A DNA stretch of 43,595 bases from Candidatus Woesearchaeota archaeon (GCA_016926395.1 JAFGOT010000012.1:1-43595), one strand, 5' to 3'; counted from the first letter of the stretch, positions 1 to 9,246 are shown. The notes: generated by a model not told the origin, from the sequence alone. Numbers and translations: made by a program.

Positions 1-194
1 AATAATACGTGGTGCTAGACAATGAAAAACAAAAAAAGTTTTTCAAGCCTTGCACAACACAGGTAAAACATAATGAATGACAAACTAATAATACGTGGTG
101 CTAGACAATGAAAAACAAAAAAAGTTTTTCAAGCCTTGCACAACACAGGTAAAACATAATGAATGACAAATTAATAGTGCGTGGTGCAAGAGAA
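1..194 (+). repeat. 86-bp tandem repeat built from the uvrA 5' end
   Basis: Bases 1-84 and 87-170 are identical, a period of 86 bp. A third, diverged partial copy (173-194) is uvrA codons 5-12 themselves, differing at four of 22 bases. Each unit contains a near-copy of the uvrA start codons, so the second copy encodes a 12-codon reading frame (73-111) ending in TGA whose peptide nearly equals the UvrA N-terminus. Each unit also holds a 7-bp hairpin with a seven-A loop (24-44 and 110-130). The window opens inside the array, so its true extent is unknown. It may be a real duplication or a contig-end assembly artefact. Confidence 0.9.
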
Positions 195-2945
195 CACAAT
201 TTGCAAAACATAGACATCACTTTACCTAGAGATAAATTTATTGTAATTACAGGCCTTAGTGGGAGTGGAAAGTCAACACTCGCATTTGACACCATATATG
301 CAGAAGGTCAAAGAAGATATGTTGAATCATTATCAGCATACGCTCGTCAATTTCTAAACTTAATGAACAAACCAGATGTTGATAACATAGAAGGTTTAAG
401 TCCGGCAATTTCTATTGAACAAAAAACAACTAGTAAAAATCCTCGATCAACAGTTGGAACAGTAACAGAAATTTATGATTATTTAAGATTATTATTTGCG
501 CGTGTTGGAGTTCCACACTGCCCTGAACACAAAACCCCAATAAAAAGACAATCAGCATCTAGCATAAAAAATCAGATTATAAAAAAGTATAATGGAAAAG
601 AAGTTGGAATATTTGCTCCTGTAATAAGACATAAAAAAGGAACATATGAAACACTCCTAAAAGAATTTTACGACCAAGGATATCTACAAGCAGAAGTTGA
701 TGGAAAACCACACCCTACAGATGAAGAAATAAAACTTGATAGATACAAACAACACGATATTAGCATTCTAATCGACATAATAACAGTCAGCGAAGATGAA
801 AGCGATAGAATACTTGAAGCAGTAGAAGGAGCACTAAAACTTGCAAATGGCCTTGTAAAAGTTGAGAAAGATACATATAGTGAACACATGGCATGTAGTA
901 AGTGCGGTTATTCTCTTGAAGAACTTCAACCAAGAATGTTCTCATTTAACACACCATACGGTGCATGCGCTAGTTGCACTGGGCTTGGCTTTAAACAAGA
1001 AGTAGATCCAGATTTAGTAATCCCAAATAAGGGACTTAGCATTGCAGAAGGCGCGATTGCAGTCTATAGTAAAATGGACAGTTCTTGGAGAGGACAACAA
1101 CTAGAAGCAGTTGGTAAAAAGTTTGGATTTAATCTTTGGACACCAATAAAAAAAATGTCAAAGAAACAACTTGACGTTCTGCTTTATGGAACGGATGAAG
1201 AAATCAAAGCAACATGGAGCACGGGCGCTACAATGAATTTCGAAAATGGATGGGAAGGAGTAATCCCTCAAACCATGAGACTTTACATGCAAACAGAATC
1301 CGATTATAGACGAAAAGAACTTGAAAAATTTATGCAACAACTTCCTTGTCCAACATGTCATGGTAAAAGATTAAATGAAAAAATACTAGCAGTATCAATC
1401 GATAAGAAAAACATAATTGATGTTACAGATTTAAGTGTTGAAAAAGCACTAACATGGTTTAAAGGACTTGAATTCGCGGTTGATGAAAAACAAATAGCAA
1501 CACCAATACTAAAAGAAATAATTTCGCGATTAACATTTCTATCAAATGTCGGCCTTAGCTACCTAACATTATCAAGAAATGCAGGAACACTATCAGGCGG
1601 CGAAGCACAAAGAATTAGACTTGCAACACAAATAGGTGCAAACCTAACAGGAGTATTATACGTTCTTGATGAACCAAGTATAGGACTTCACCAAAGAGAT
1701 AATAACAAATTAATCAAGACACTTCACAAATTAAGAGATTTAGGAAACACATTAATAGTTGTTGAACATGATGAAGATACAATTGAATCAGCAGACCATG
1801 TTGTAGATATAGGACCTGGAGCAGGAATTCATGGCGGAAAAATAATCGCGCAAGGAACACCTCAAGATATTAAAGATTGTACTCAATCACTCACAGGACA
1901 ATACTTAAGCGGTAAGAAAAAAATAAGTTATAGACCAAAACGTCGAGAACCAAAAGGATGGTTTATGATTAAAGGCGCACAAGAAAATAACTTAAAAAAT
2001 ATTGATGTGATGTTTCCAACAGGAGTTATGACGCTCGTAACAGGAGTTAGTGGAAGTGGAAAATCAACACTGGTTCACCAAATTCTCTACAAAGGACTTG
2101 TAAAAGAAATCCACGGCACGAGAGTAAATCCGGGAAAACACAAAAGCATAGAAGGAGCTCATAGCTTTGAAAAAGTAATAATCATCGATCAATCGCCAAT
2201 TGGAAAAACCCCAAGAAGCAATCCTGCAACATACACAAAAGTATTTGATGATATAAGAACACTATTTGCGATGACAACAGAAGCAAAAGTTAGAGGATAT
2301 CAAGTTGGAAGATTCTCATTTAACGTAAAAGGCGGAAGATGCGAGAAATGTGCAGGCGAGGGAGAAATCAAGATAGAAATGAATTTCTTACCAGATGTTT
2401 TTGTAGAATGTGATGAATGTAAAGGGCACAGATATAATAAAGAAACATTAGAAGTAAAATATAAAGGAAAAAGCATCGCAGAAGTTTTAGAAACAAGCGT
2501 TGATGAAGCACTTCCATTCTTTGAAAATATTCCTTCAATAAAAAGAAAACTCCAGACATTAGTTGATGTTGGTCTTGGATATTTAAAATTAGGACAAAGC
2601 TCAAACACCCTATCAGGCGGAGAAAGTCAAAGAATTAAGCTGACAAGAGAATTGTCTAAACGAGGAAACGATAAGACACTTTACATCCTTGATGAACCAA
2701 CAACAGGACTACATTTTCATGATATAAACAACTTACTTAAAGTGCTTAACAGATTAGTTGATCAAGGAAGCACGATGATTATAATCGAACACAACCTTGA
2801 CATAATAAAAAACGCAGATTGGGTGGTGGATTTAGGACCAGAAGGAGGAGAACATGGCGGAGAAGTCATTGCATCTGGAACTCCTGAAGAAATAGCTAAG
2901 TCTAAAAAAAGCCACACAGCCAAATTCTTAAAAAAAGTTCTTTAG
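159..2945 (+). CDS. uvrA: UvrA, excinuclease ABC subunit A
   Basis: Damage-sensing ATPase of nucleotide excision repair. It works as a dimer that loads UvrB on lesions in the cytoplasm. The 928 residues match the usual ~940. The first ABC module has Walker A GLSGSGKST near residue 32 and signature LSGGEAQR; the second has GVSGSGKST near 630 and LSGGESQR. Two zinc modules are visible (CSKC...CASC and CEKC...CDEC). The ATG at 159 is chosen because UvrA proteins begin with this short lead-in to the first strand. UvrC lies 2 kb downstream on the same strand; UvrB is not in the window and may be upstream. UvrABC is bacterial in origin and patchy in archaea, so ancient transfer is likely. The 5' end is partly copied in the tandem repeat upstream, which may affect expression. 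Confidence 0.97.
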   Translation: MNDKLIVRGAREHNLQNIDITLPRDKFIVITGLSGSGKSTLAFDTIYAEGQRRYVESLSAYARQFLNLMNKPDVDNIEGLSPAISIEQKTTSKNPRSTVGTVTEIYDYLRLLFARVGVPHCPEHKTPIKRQSASSIKNQIIKKYNGKEVGIFAPVIRHKKGTYETLLKEFYDQGYLQAEVDGKPHPTDEEIKLDRYKQHDISILIDIITVSEDESDRILEAVEGALKLANGLVKVEKDTYSEHMACSKCGYSLEELQPRMFSFNTPYGACASCTGLGFKQEVDPDLVIPNKGLSIAEGAIAVYSKMDSSWRGQQLEAVGKKFGFNLWTPIKKMSKKQLDVLLYGTDEEIKATWSTGATMNFENGWEGVIPQTMRLYMQTESDYRRKELEKFMQQLPCPTCHGKRLNEKILAVSIDKKNIIDVTDLSVEKALTWFKGLEFAVDEKQIATPILKEIISRLTFLSNVGLSYLTLSRNAGTLSGGEAQRIRLATQIGANLTGVLYVLDEPSIGLHQRDNNKLIKTLHKLRDLGNTLIVVEHDEDTIESADHVVDIGPGAGIHGGKIIAQGTPQDIKDCTQSLTGQYLSGKKKISYRPKRREPKGWFMIKGAQENNLKNIDVMFPTGVMTLVTGVSGSGKSTLVHQILYKGLVKEIHGTRVNPGKHKSIEGAHSFEKVIIIDQSPIGKTPRSNPATYTKVFDDIRTLFAMTTEAKVRGYQVGRFSFNVKGGRCEKCAGEGEIKIEMNFLPDVFVECDECKGHRYNKETLEVKYKGKSIAEVLETSVDEALPFFENIPSIKRKLQTLVDVGLGYLKLGQSSNTLSGGESQRIKLTRELSKRGNDKTLYILDEPTTGLHFHDINNLLKVLNRLVDQGSTMIIIEHNLDIIKNADWVVDLGPEGGEHGGEVIASGTPEEIAKSKKSHTAKFLKKVL

Positions 2946-2980
2946 AAAGATTTATCAAGTTTTGATTTCTGTAAAACAAC

Positions 2981-3502
2981 ATGGAAGAAGTAGAAGTAAA
3001 AATATTAGAAGTTGATAGACCTAAATGTGAAAAAATACTCCTTGATTTAGGAGCGGAGAAAATATTTGAAGGCACTATAAAGACAGTGGCTTTTGATAAT
3101 GGAAATAAAACACTAACAACAGATAAACAATTCATAAGACTTCGAAAAGAAAATGAAAAAAACGTTTTAGGCTTTAAAGGAAGAATAAAAAACAAAGAAG
3201 CCAAAGTGATGGAAGAGATAGAAACCGAAGTTGGCGATTTTGATAAAACAGTACAAATTCTTGAAAGGGTTGGGTTCACAATATGGACTCAAAATACAAA
3301 AGACAGAATTAGCTACAAACTAGAAGGAGTGAGATTCGATTTTGATAAATATAATGAAGAATACTCATACATCCCTGAATTTTTAGAGATTGAAGGAGAA
3401 AATATTGAAGTTATCAGAAAGTATGCAAAAATTCTTGGATTTGAAGATGAAGAACTTAAACCATGGGGATTTGGAAAACTCAATAATAAATATAAATCTT
3501 AG
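2981..3502 (+). CDS. CYTH-domain protein (class IV adenylate cyclase / triphosphatase-like)
   Basis: 173 residues forming a complete CYTH triphosphate-tunnel domain. The diagnostic ExExK motif is at the N-terminus (E-V-E-V-K, residues 4-8), followed by basic strands (FIRLRKE, GFKGRIK) and acidic strands (EEIETEV, PEFLEIE). The ending with -PWGFGKL- follows the usual CyaB-like pattern. CYTH proteins act on organic or inorganic triphosphates (cAMP synthesis, ThTPase, tripolyphosphatase); the substrate cannot be read from sequence. It starts 35 bp after uvrA on the same strand and could share its transcript. Confidence 0.88.
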   Translation: MEEVEVKILEVDRPKCEKILLDLGAEKIFEGTIKTVAFDNGNKTLTTDKQFIRLRKENEKNVLGFKGRIKNKEAKVMEEIETEVGDFDKTVQILERVGFTIWTQNTKDRISYKLEGVRFDFDKYNEEYSYIPEFLEIEGENIEVIRKYAKILGFEDEELKPWGFGKLNNKYKS

Positions 3503-3539
3503 AAAATATTAAATAATAATAATTTTAGAAAGGGATATT

Positions 3540-3926
3540 ATGGATAGATTAATTACTGAATTTGAACTTGAAGCTAGCAGATGTATTCACCAAGTCCTTA
3601 ATGAAAATCTTCTCGGGCAAGAAAATGGAAATTATCCTCGATTTAAAGAACAACATATGAGGGTTATGATTAGAGAGGATTTTGAACATCATTTGCTTCG
3701 GGCAATACACAACCCAAGACTAAAAGAAACCATAGAAGAACACCAACTTAACCAAAAAGATTTTGAAATGATTCTAAAACAACTAAAAGCACACCTAGGA
3801 CCTCTTTTAAAAACTAAACTAAAACGTGAAAAAGATGAATTTAATGTTGAAAACTACATCAAAGACCAAAACGCAATAATAAAGGTTCAGTTAAACAGGT
3901 ATTTAAACACAGTGAATAAAGCTTAG
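3540..3926 (+). CDS. Hypothetical helical protein
   Basis: 128 residues, not recognised. It is predicted soluble and mainly alpha-helical, rich in charged residues, with histidines around residues 17, 39 and 50-51 but no recognisable metal-binding spacing. A purine-rich stretch (AGAAAGGGATATT) just before the ATG serves as ribosome binding site and supports the start. It lies 37 bp downstream of the CYTH gene on the same strand, so is probably co-transcribed. No signal peptide or membrane segment is seen. Confidence 0.65.
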   Translation: MDRLITEFELEASRCIHQVLNENLLGQENGNYPRFKEQHMRVMIREDFEHHLLRAIHNPRLKETIEEHQLNQKDFEMILKQLKAHLGPLLKTKLKREKDEFNVENYIKDQNAIIKVQLNRYLNTVNKA

Positions 3927-3961
3927 AAAGGTATAAAAGTCAATAAAGCATTCTATTTTTT

Positions 3962-4333
3962 GTGCAAAACTACAACTATAACAAAGAAGAAACTTATTTT
4001 TCTATAATTAAAGATAAATTTGAAAGCCTAGAGAGGGTTAAAAAACTTCGAGCATATCAAAAACACCATCCTTGGGCAAAAGTTAGATATTTAGCAATAG
4101 GGTATGCACTTTGGTGGGGATTAAAAATTGGCGCTGTAGCATATGGACCTACAATAATTGACAACATAAAAGACAATTTAAATAAAGACGCTAGAAAAGA
4201 AAAATTAGAACAAACAATAGATAGCATGCAAATAAACAACAACGAATTCTCAGAACAATTTATGATAAAACCAGATACAACAATAGAAGAAAAAATAAAA
4301 AGATACGAGTCATTAGAAAGTCTAATTGAATAG
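3962..4333 (+). CDS. Hypothetical single-pass membrane protein
   Basis: 123 residues opening with GTG; no other in-frame start precedes the conserved-looking part. One hydrophobic segment (about residues 35-58, YLAIGYALWWGLKIGAVAYG) follows a basic N-terminal stretch, so the protein is probably anchored with a charged, coiled-coil-prone C-terminal tail. Its 3' end overlaps the convergent gene on the other strand by 12 bp. Family not recognised. Confidence 0.55.
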   Translation: MQNYNYNKEETYFSIIKDKFESLERVKKLRAYQKHHPWAKVRYLAIGYALWWGLKIGAVAYGPTIIDNIKDNLNKDARKEKLEQTIDSMQINNNEFSEQFMIKPDTTIEEKIKRYESLESLIE

Positions 4334-5002
4334 ACTCATTATGCTAAGAGCAGTGTGCAAGAAACCAACCTTTATCATCCTACCAAAAGAAGTTCCAACA
4401 AATTTAATATCGCCACTTCGTTTTAATTCTCTATAAGTTTCCATTGGATAATCAGAACTTGTTAATTGCTCAATAGCAGCAATCCCACTGACATGAAGTT
4501 CATATTCAGGATAATCAACAGCACCACATTCAATAGTAGTAATTTTCTTATCTTCAAGTTTTAGATATGCAACAGGAGTTCCATTAAGATAAAAATTAAA
4601 ACTATCATAAGTAAAAGGAATATAGCTAGGAAGCTCTAAACCAATTAAATCATTCTCTTCAGTTAAAAATGAACAAAGACTAGCACCAACTAAAGTGTTA
4701 AATATCGAGCTAACATTGGAGTTTTCTTCTAAAGCTGACAAATTTACATCACTAACATCAACTTCCGCCATAATATCTTCCCAAGCAGAAGGAGGAATAG
4801 CATCCAAATCACAATCAGTAGCTAAAGGAGCAATAGCAGCTAAGTTTTCATCAGTTAATTTGCCACTTTCAAGAAGCTGAGTTACCTGCATAGACTCCTC
4901 GGGAGTTAAGTTACAATGAGCAAGAACGTCTTCTCCAACGGCTAAAACGCCTGGAATGATAGCAACTAATAATAAAAACCAAATAAACAATTTTTGTGAC
5001 AT
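4322..5002 (-). CDS. Hypothetical secreted or membrane-anchored protein
   Basis: About 226 residues from the ATG at 5002. An upstream in-frame ATG at 5026 is possible, but the later one starts directly on a signal-like segment (MSQKLFIWFLLLVAIIPGVLA, cleavage likely after A21). The mature part is acidic, with three cysteines and no recognisable domain. It ends in a hydrophobic stretch, so a C-terminal membrane contact is possible. Convergent with the preceding membrane-protein gene and divergent from uvrC, with a short AT-rich promoter region between. Confidence 0.65.
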   Translation of the reverse strand: MSQKLFIWFLLLVAIIPGVLAVGEDVLAHCNLTPEESMQVTQLLESGKLTDENLAAIAPLATDCDLDAIPPSAWEDIMAEVDVSDVNLSALEENSNVSSIFNTLVGASLCSFLTEENDLIGLELPSYIPFTYDSFNFYLNGTPVAYLKLEDKKITTIECGAVDYPEYELHVSGIAAIEQLTSSDYPMETYRELKRSGDIKFVGTSFGRMIKVGFLHTALSIMSLFN

Positions 5003-5079
5003 AAACAAATTACTAAGAATGAACATTTATAAATTTAACTTAGGAAAGTTTAAATGCAAACTAAAAGTTAAGAATCTAT

Positions 5080-6660
5080 ATGAAAGCACCTTTCGACTTG
5101 ACAAAGATAAGCGATAAGCCAGGATGTTATATTTACAAAGACATAACTGACACAATAATCTATGTTGGAAAGGCAAAAAATCTTAAAAAAAGAGTATCAA
5201 GTTATTTCTCTAAAAATTACTTAGATCTTAAAACAGCACAATTAGTTGAGAATATAAAAAGTGTAGAGACAATAATAACAAAGAACGAAGTTGAAGCACT
5301 TCTTTTAGAATCTAATCTTATACGACAACATAAACCAAGATACAATATTGATTTAAAATATGGGATGAGATATGCATGGATTGTTCTAACAAACGAAGAA
5401 TATCCTCGATTAATAACAGCAAGAAGTAGAAATCTAGACGGAGAATATTTTGGACCATTTGTTAGCGGAAACCTCAGACGAGTACTTCTTGATGTCCTGC
5501 GTAAAAAATTCTACATACGAACATGTCGTGTTCTTCCAAAAAAACCATGTCTTAGATATCACATCGGAGTATGTAAAGCACCGTGTGTTAAAAAACAAAC
5601 ACAAAAAGAATACGAAGAAAACGTAGAACAGGTAAGAACATATCTTCGAGGGAAGAATAAAGAACTCATAAAAGACTTGCAAAAACAGATGAAAGAAGCC
5701 GCTGCAAAAACAAACTTTGAATTGGCAAAAATACATAAAGAACAAATTGATTCACTAGAATACTTACAAAATCAAATGCTCGTTGAAAACTCCAGACTTG
5801 AAGAACAAGATGTTATTAACTACAAAAAATACACATCACAAAAAGATAACAAAGATTACGTAGAAGTAATAGTGTTTGGATTTAGACGAGGAGTCTTGTC
5901 GCAAAAACAAACATTCACAATAGCAGATGAAGAAAATGCACTTGAAGAGTTCATAAAAAGATTCTATGAAGTTGAAAAACCACCAAGTGAAATAATAATC
6001 CCTCATGAAATAGAAGATAATAGTTTAGAAAAATACTTAGAAGAAATATCAGGACACAAAGTCAGCTTAACCATCCCTCAAAGAGGGATGAAAAAAGAAC
6101 TATTAGAGTTAGTTGATAAAAACATTGATGAAGAAATAAGCTACGCAGAAAGTTTAGCCTTTGAAATAAAAGACAATCTAAATCTTGAGAAACCTGTTAG
6201 AACGATAGAATGTTTTGACATCTCACACTTAGGCGGAACAAACACCGTAGCATCAATGGTTCATTTCAAAGACGGCAAACCAGTAAAAAGCAAATACAGA
6301 AAGTTTAAGATACAAACAGTAGAGGGAATAGATGACTTTAGATCAATGAACGAAGTTATTACAAGACGATACTCCCGTTTGAAAAAAGAAAAAAGAGAAT
6401 ACCCAGATTTAATACTCATTGATGGAGGATCTCAACAAGTAGCATTTGCAAAAAAAGCACTCGATGCAATCGGTGTAAATATTCCAATGGTTGGACTTGC
6501 TAAAAAGTTTGAAGAAATATATTTTCCAGACAAAAAAGACCCAATAAGATTTGATAAAAATTCAAACATGATGAAGGTGTTCATAAATGCAAGAGATGAA
6601 ACACACAGGTTTGGAGTAACATTTCAAAGAAGTTTACGCTCAAAAGAGCTTAAAAAGTAA
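5080..6660 (+). CDS. uvrC: UvrC, excinuclease ABC subunit C, lacking the HhH tail
   Basis: Makes the dual incisions in nucleotide excision repair. The N-terminal GIY-YIG nuclease (residues ~10-90) has GCYIY and IIYVGKAKNLKKRV. A Cys-rich linker follows (CRVLPKKPCLRYHIGVCKAPC), then a UVR helix that binds UvrB (~188-225) and the RNase H-like C-terminal nuclease (IECFDISHLGG near 379, ILIDGG near 446). The protein stops right after the RDETHRFGVTFQR segment, at 526 residues. Bacterial UvrC is ~590-610 and continues into a helix-hairpin-helix pair that is absent here. The stop is clean and a new gene begins 60 bp later, so this looks like genuine shortening. It belongs with uvrA upstream. Confidence 0.96.
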   Translation: MKAPFDLTKISDKPGCYIYKDITDTIIYVGKAKNLKKRVSSYFSKNYLDLKTAQLVENIKSVETIITKNEVEALLLESNLIRQHKPRYNIDLKYGMRYAWIVLTNEEYPRLITARSRNLDGEYFGPFVSGNLRRVLLDVLRKKFYIRTCRVLPKKPCLRYHIGVCKAPCVKKQTQKEYEENVEQVRTYLRGKNKELIKDLQKQMKEAAAKTNFELAKIHKEQIDSLEYLQNQMLVENSRLEEQDVINYKKYTSQKDNKDYVEVIVFGFRRGVLSQKQTFTIADEENALEEFIKRFYEVEKPPSEIIIPHEIEDNSLEKYLEEISGHKVSLTIPQRGMKKELLELVDKNIDEEISYAESLAFEIKDNLNLEKPVRTIECFDISHLGGTNTVASMVHFKDGKPVKSKYRKFKIQTVEGIDDFRSMNEVITRRYSRLKKEKREYPDLILIDGGSQQVAFAKKALDAIGVNIPMVGLAKKFEEIYFPDKKDPIRFDKNSNMMKVFINARDETHRFGVTFQRSLRSKELKK

Positions 6661-6719
6661 AATAAGGCTTTTTAAGTCGTTCTAAAAGTTTAATAATTAG
6701 TTTATCTATAAGTAATAAT

Positions 6720-6983
6720 ATGAGCGGGGAAGATTTAAGACCCGCTAGTGAATGGGAACCCCCCGCAGGAATGATGATAGCGGGCACCGTACTTTTGGCT
6801 GCAGGCATATCCAACAGCACCACGGGGGTGTGCTGTATCGGATTGTTAATGATACTGATAGCTATTTTCTGGCTTCTAAAAATAAGAATGAAAAAACTAG
6901 ACCCAAATGTGAAAGAATTATCTCCAAGAAACGATTTAGAACAAAGAGATAAACACAGCCATAGCAGCAGGATTAGTGAGTAA
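6720..6983 (+). CDS. Small membrane protein with a GC-rich 5' half
   Basis: 87 residues with two adjacent hydrophobic helices (about 18-34 and 38-53) and a polar, basic C-terminal tail. No family recognised. The first ~45 codons are strikingly GC-rich (runs such as GACCCGC, CCCCCCGC, CACGGGGGTG) against a strongly AT-rich background; the rest has normal composition. This suggests an acquired or recombined segment. A second frame is open over the same bases but encodes a featureless basic peptide, so the membrane frame is preferred. Confidence 0.5.
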   Translation: MSGEDLRPASEWEPPAGMMIAGTVLLAAGISNSTTGVCCIGLLMILIAIFWLLKIRMKKLDPNVKELSPRNDLEQRDKHSHSSRISE

Positions 6984-7106
6984 ACAAAAAACTAATTGAT
7001 AAATGAGTTAACAATCAACTTAAAAGAATCTTGAAAATTCGGCTTATCAAAAAAAGACCAAAATAAAAGGAAAAACTATAAATAATCTACTGTAAAAAAT
7101 AATAGT

Positions 7107-7580
7107 ATGGAATTAGAAATAGCTAAAAAAACAGACATAGAAGAACTAAAGCAAATTTGTAACGAGTTTAGCAAACAAGAAGAAGATGATTTGAATATAA
7201 AAGATAAAATAAAAAATCCATATAATACCAAAAAAGGAATAGAATTTATACAAACATATATCACTAAAAGAAATAGAACAGTTTTTATCATAAGAAATAA
7301 AAAGAAAAACATAGTCGCGTTTTTATTTGCAAAAATTAATCCTCCAAAATTTAATTCTAAAAAACCAATAAAAGCAGATTTGACTATGATGTATGTTAAA
7401 GCACATTATCGAAGTAAAGGTCTTGGAAAACAATTAACTGACGAATTTAAAGTTTGGGCAAATAAAAAGGGAGCGGACAAGCTCAATGTTACTCTATGGA
7501 CCCATAACAAAAAAGCAGATAAATTCTACAGACGCGAAGGGTTCAAAACCTCAACCACCACCCTTGAAATGAACAGTTAA
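7107..7580 (+). CDS. GNAT-family N-acetyltransferase
   Basis: 157 residues. Transfers an acetyl group from acetyl-CoA to an unknown amine. The acetyl-CoA binding motif A is clear (MYVKAHYRSKGLGKQLTDEF, about residues 92-111, carrying R/Q-x-x-G-x-G/K). Motif B follows with N-x-x-A-x-x-F-Y-x-x-x-G-F (about 134-146). The N-terminus starts directly on the first GNAT strand. Its 3' end meets a convergent lipoprotein gene with one base between the stop codons. The substrate is not predictable; protein N-terminal or small-molecule acetylation are both possible. Confidence 0.88.
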   Translation: MELEIAKKTDIEELKQICNEFSKQEEDDLNIKDKIKNPYNTKKGIEFIQTYITKRNRTVFIIRNKKKNIVAFLFAKINPPKFNSKKPIKADLTMMYVKAHYRSKGLGKQLTDEFKVWANKKGADKLNVTLWTHNKKADKFYRREGFKTSTTTLEMNS

Positions 7581-7581
7581 G

Positions 7582-8382
7582 TTAAGCAATCATAACAGAC
7601 TGATCGCCCTTCTCATCAAGACGATCTAAACCAGAACGAAAAATAAGTCTGCTTGAATAATCATCAGGAACACAACGATACTGCGGATTATCAATAGGTT
7701 CGCTGCCCGTTGTTTCATAAGCCTTAACACAATTACAAGAATCACTAGACTTAGTGCAAACATCCCAAGAAGAAATAATTTCTTTATCGTAGCGAGGAAT
7801 ACAAAGTTTAACACCTATTTGAGTCATGTACTCATCAAAATTATTTGGACAAATATCAACGCAAATACCGCCAGTATCATTTGCAAATTTGACAGGATCA
7901 AAACCCTTAGCAGGTTCACCACTACAAACAACAAAAGAAATTTCCTCGCAAGAGCCAGAATAATAATTCATAGCACCACTAGAGCAGGCAGAACAACCAT
8001 TACCATAAGTTTTAGCATCAACACTAGGACAAGGAGCTTTAATACAACGAATACCATTATCAACTAAACCACAAACTGGAAAGTATTCCATCGTGCAAGC
8101 TTGAGCATCTTTTTCTTGCTCAGAGCAAACATGAAACTCAGGTTTTAAAACAATTTGGTCATCAGATCCAGGAAGAATGTCACCATCAGAAATATTATTT
8201 ATGTCTTCAACAAAAGTTTGTCCATCAGCAGAGCATTGACGAGGATAACTTTCCATAACAGGATTACCAGCCAAAACACAATCATCAAAGGTAGATATAA
8301 CAGGTTTCTCAACAGGAGCGCTTTGAGAACAAGCAGTGAAAACAACAGCAAAGATAGTTAAAATGATTAAAGCGAGTTTCAT
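7582..8382 (-). CDS. Lipoprotein with a Kazal-like domain
   Basis: 266 residues. A short signal peptide ends in a bacterial-type lipobox (VFTAC, Cys17). A first Cys-containing module (DDCVLAGNPVMESYPRQC) resembles repeats seen in surface lipoproteins of small-genome archaea and CPR bacteria. It is followed by a Kazal-like, Cys-rich module (ACTMEYFPVCG...YGNGCSAC...CEE, about residues 95-153). The C-terminal third has further cysteines. Expected to be lipid-anchored outside the cell; Kazal modules often inhibit serine proteases. The Lgt encoded at 38.3 kb could attach the lipid. Confidence 0.8.
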   Translation of the reverse strand: MKLALIILTIFAVVFTACSQSAPVEKPVISTFDDCVLAGNPVMESYPRQCSADGQTFVEDINNISDGDILPGSDDQIVLKPEFHVCSEQEKDAQACTMEYFPVCGLVDNGIRCIKAPCPSVDAKTYGNGCSACSSGAMNYYSGSCEEISFVVCSGEPAKGFDPVKFANDTGGICVDICPNNFDEYMTQIGVKLCIPRYDKEIISSWDVCTKSSDSCNCVKAYETTGSEPIDNPQYRCVPDDYSSRLIFRSGLDRLDEKGDQSVMIA

Positions 8383-8515
8383 GGAGTAAATAATATATTA
8401 AGTTATATTAAAAGGTTTTGAAGACTTCAAAGGGGAATGAAGTGAAACAAATAATGGAAAGTTATCCCATAAAACAAGAACATTTATTTATTTTAATATA
8501 TATTCTCAAAAGTCA

Positions 8516-8968
8516 ATGAAAGTAAAAACACGCAGTCAAATAATAATTGAAATTTTAAAAGATGCTTGCAACAGACCATCTAACCAACTTAAAACGGTTG
8601 AAGAATACATAACACATAAAGAGATAGACTCAGAATATTATGGATTTGGATTTGAAGAATTTAAACAATTAATAAATCAAGGATATTTAGCATATTGGGA
8701 ACCAAATGAAGAAGAAAAATCATTACCAGAACATAAAAAATCCGTTATTGCAACGCCTAAAGCAACAGAACTTATGGAATCTAGACAGAATAGACTCATC
8801 GCAGAAAAGGCAATCACAGTTACAATGTATATAGGTTTAACATCAATATTTGTAGCTGCAGTAGGGAATATGGGCGGAGGCTCAGCCGCTGCATTTGGAG
8901 CAGGATTATTCACATTCATAGGGGGATTAGGATTAATAAAAACAATAAATAACGAGAAAGAAAAATGA
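8516..8968 (+). CDS. Winged-helix-like membrane protein, accessory block
   Basis: 150 residues. The N-terminal ~95 residues look like a small winged-helix fold (helices, then FEEFKQLINQGYLAYW and a beta strand VIATPKATELM). Two hydrophobic helices follow (about 98-118 and 122-140), so it is membrane anchored. The stop codon overlaps the ATG of the next gene (ATGA), showing co-translation. Family not recognised. First gene of the AT-rich accessory block that leads into the KAP module. Confidence 0.6.
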   Translation: MKVKTRSQIIIEILKDACNRPSNQLKTVEEYITHKEIDSEYYGFGFEEFKQLINQGYLAYWEPNEEEKSLPEHKKSVIATPKATELMESRQNRLIAEKAITVTMYIGLTSIFVAAVGNMGGGSAAAFGAGLFTFIGGLGLIKTINNEKEK

Positions 8969-9246
8969 AATTTAATTTCAAAAAAATCAAGGAAATCGCC
9001 AAAAAAAGTATTCAGAGAAAAAGAACAACAATCAAAGATCAATCAGAACAATTTGTTTATGATATGTTCTTGATTATGGCATTCACAATACCTGCATTCA
9101 TAGCAATAGCGATAGAAGAAGGAACCTATTTATCAATAATACCAATATTCATAATCGCCAGTTTTAACTGGTATTTAATATTTGCAATTCAGCATATAGA
9201 AAAAATAGTGAAAAACGTTTTGGAATACAAATATATATCAAACTAG
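8965..9246 (+). CDS. Small two-helix membrane protein, possibly the 5' part of a split gene
   Basis: 93 residues. A basic N-terminus (KKIKEIAKKSIQRKR) is followed by two hydrophobic helices (about 30-48 and 52-70) and an amphipathic end. Starts inside the stop codon of the preceding gene. A different frame (-1 relative) is open from 9168 right through the next gene without a usual start codon before 9354, so this protein and the next may be one product joined by a frameshift. Not recognised. Confidence 0.55.
   Translation: MKFNFKKIKEIAKKSIQRKRTTIKDQSEQFVYDMFLIMAFTIPAFIAIAIEEGTYLSIIPIFIIASFNWYLIFAIQHIEKIVKNVLEYKYISN

Noticed and set aside
6752-6952. Alternative frame over the GC-rich gene
   Set aside because: Encodes a basic featureless peptide; the other frame gives two membrane helices.
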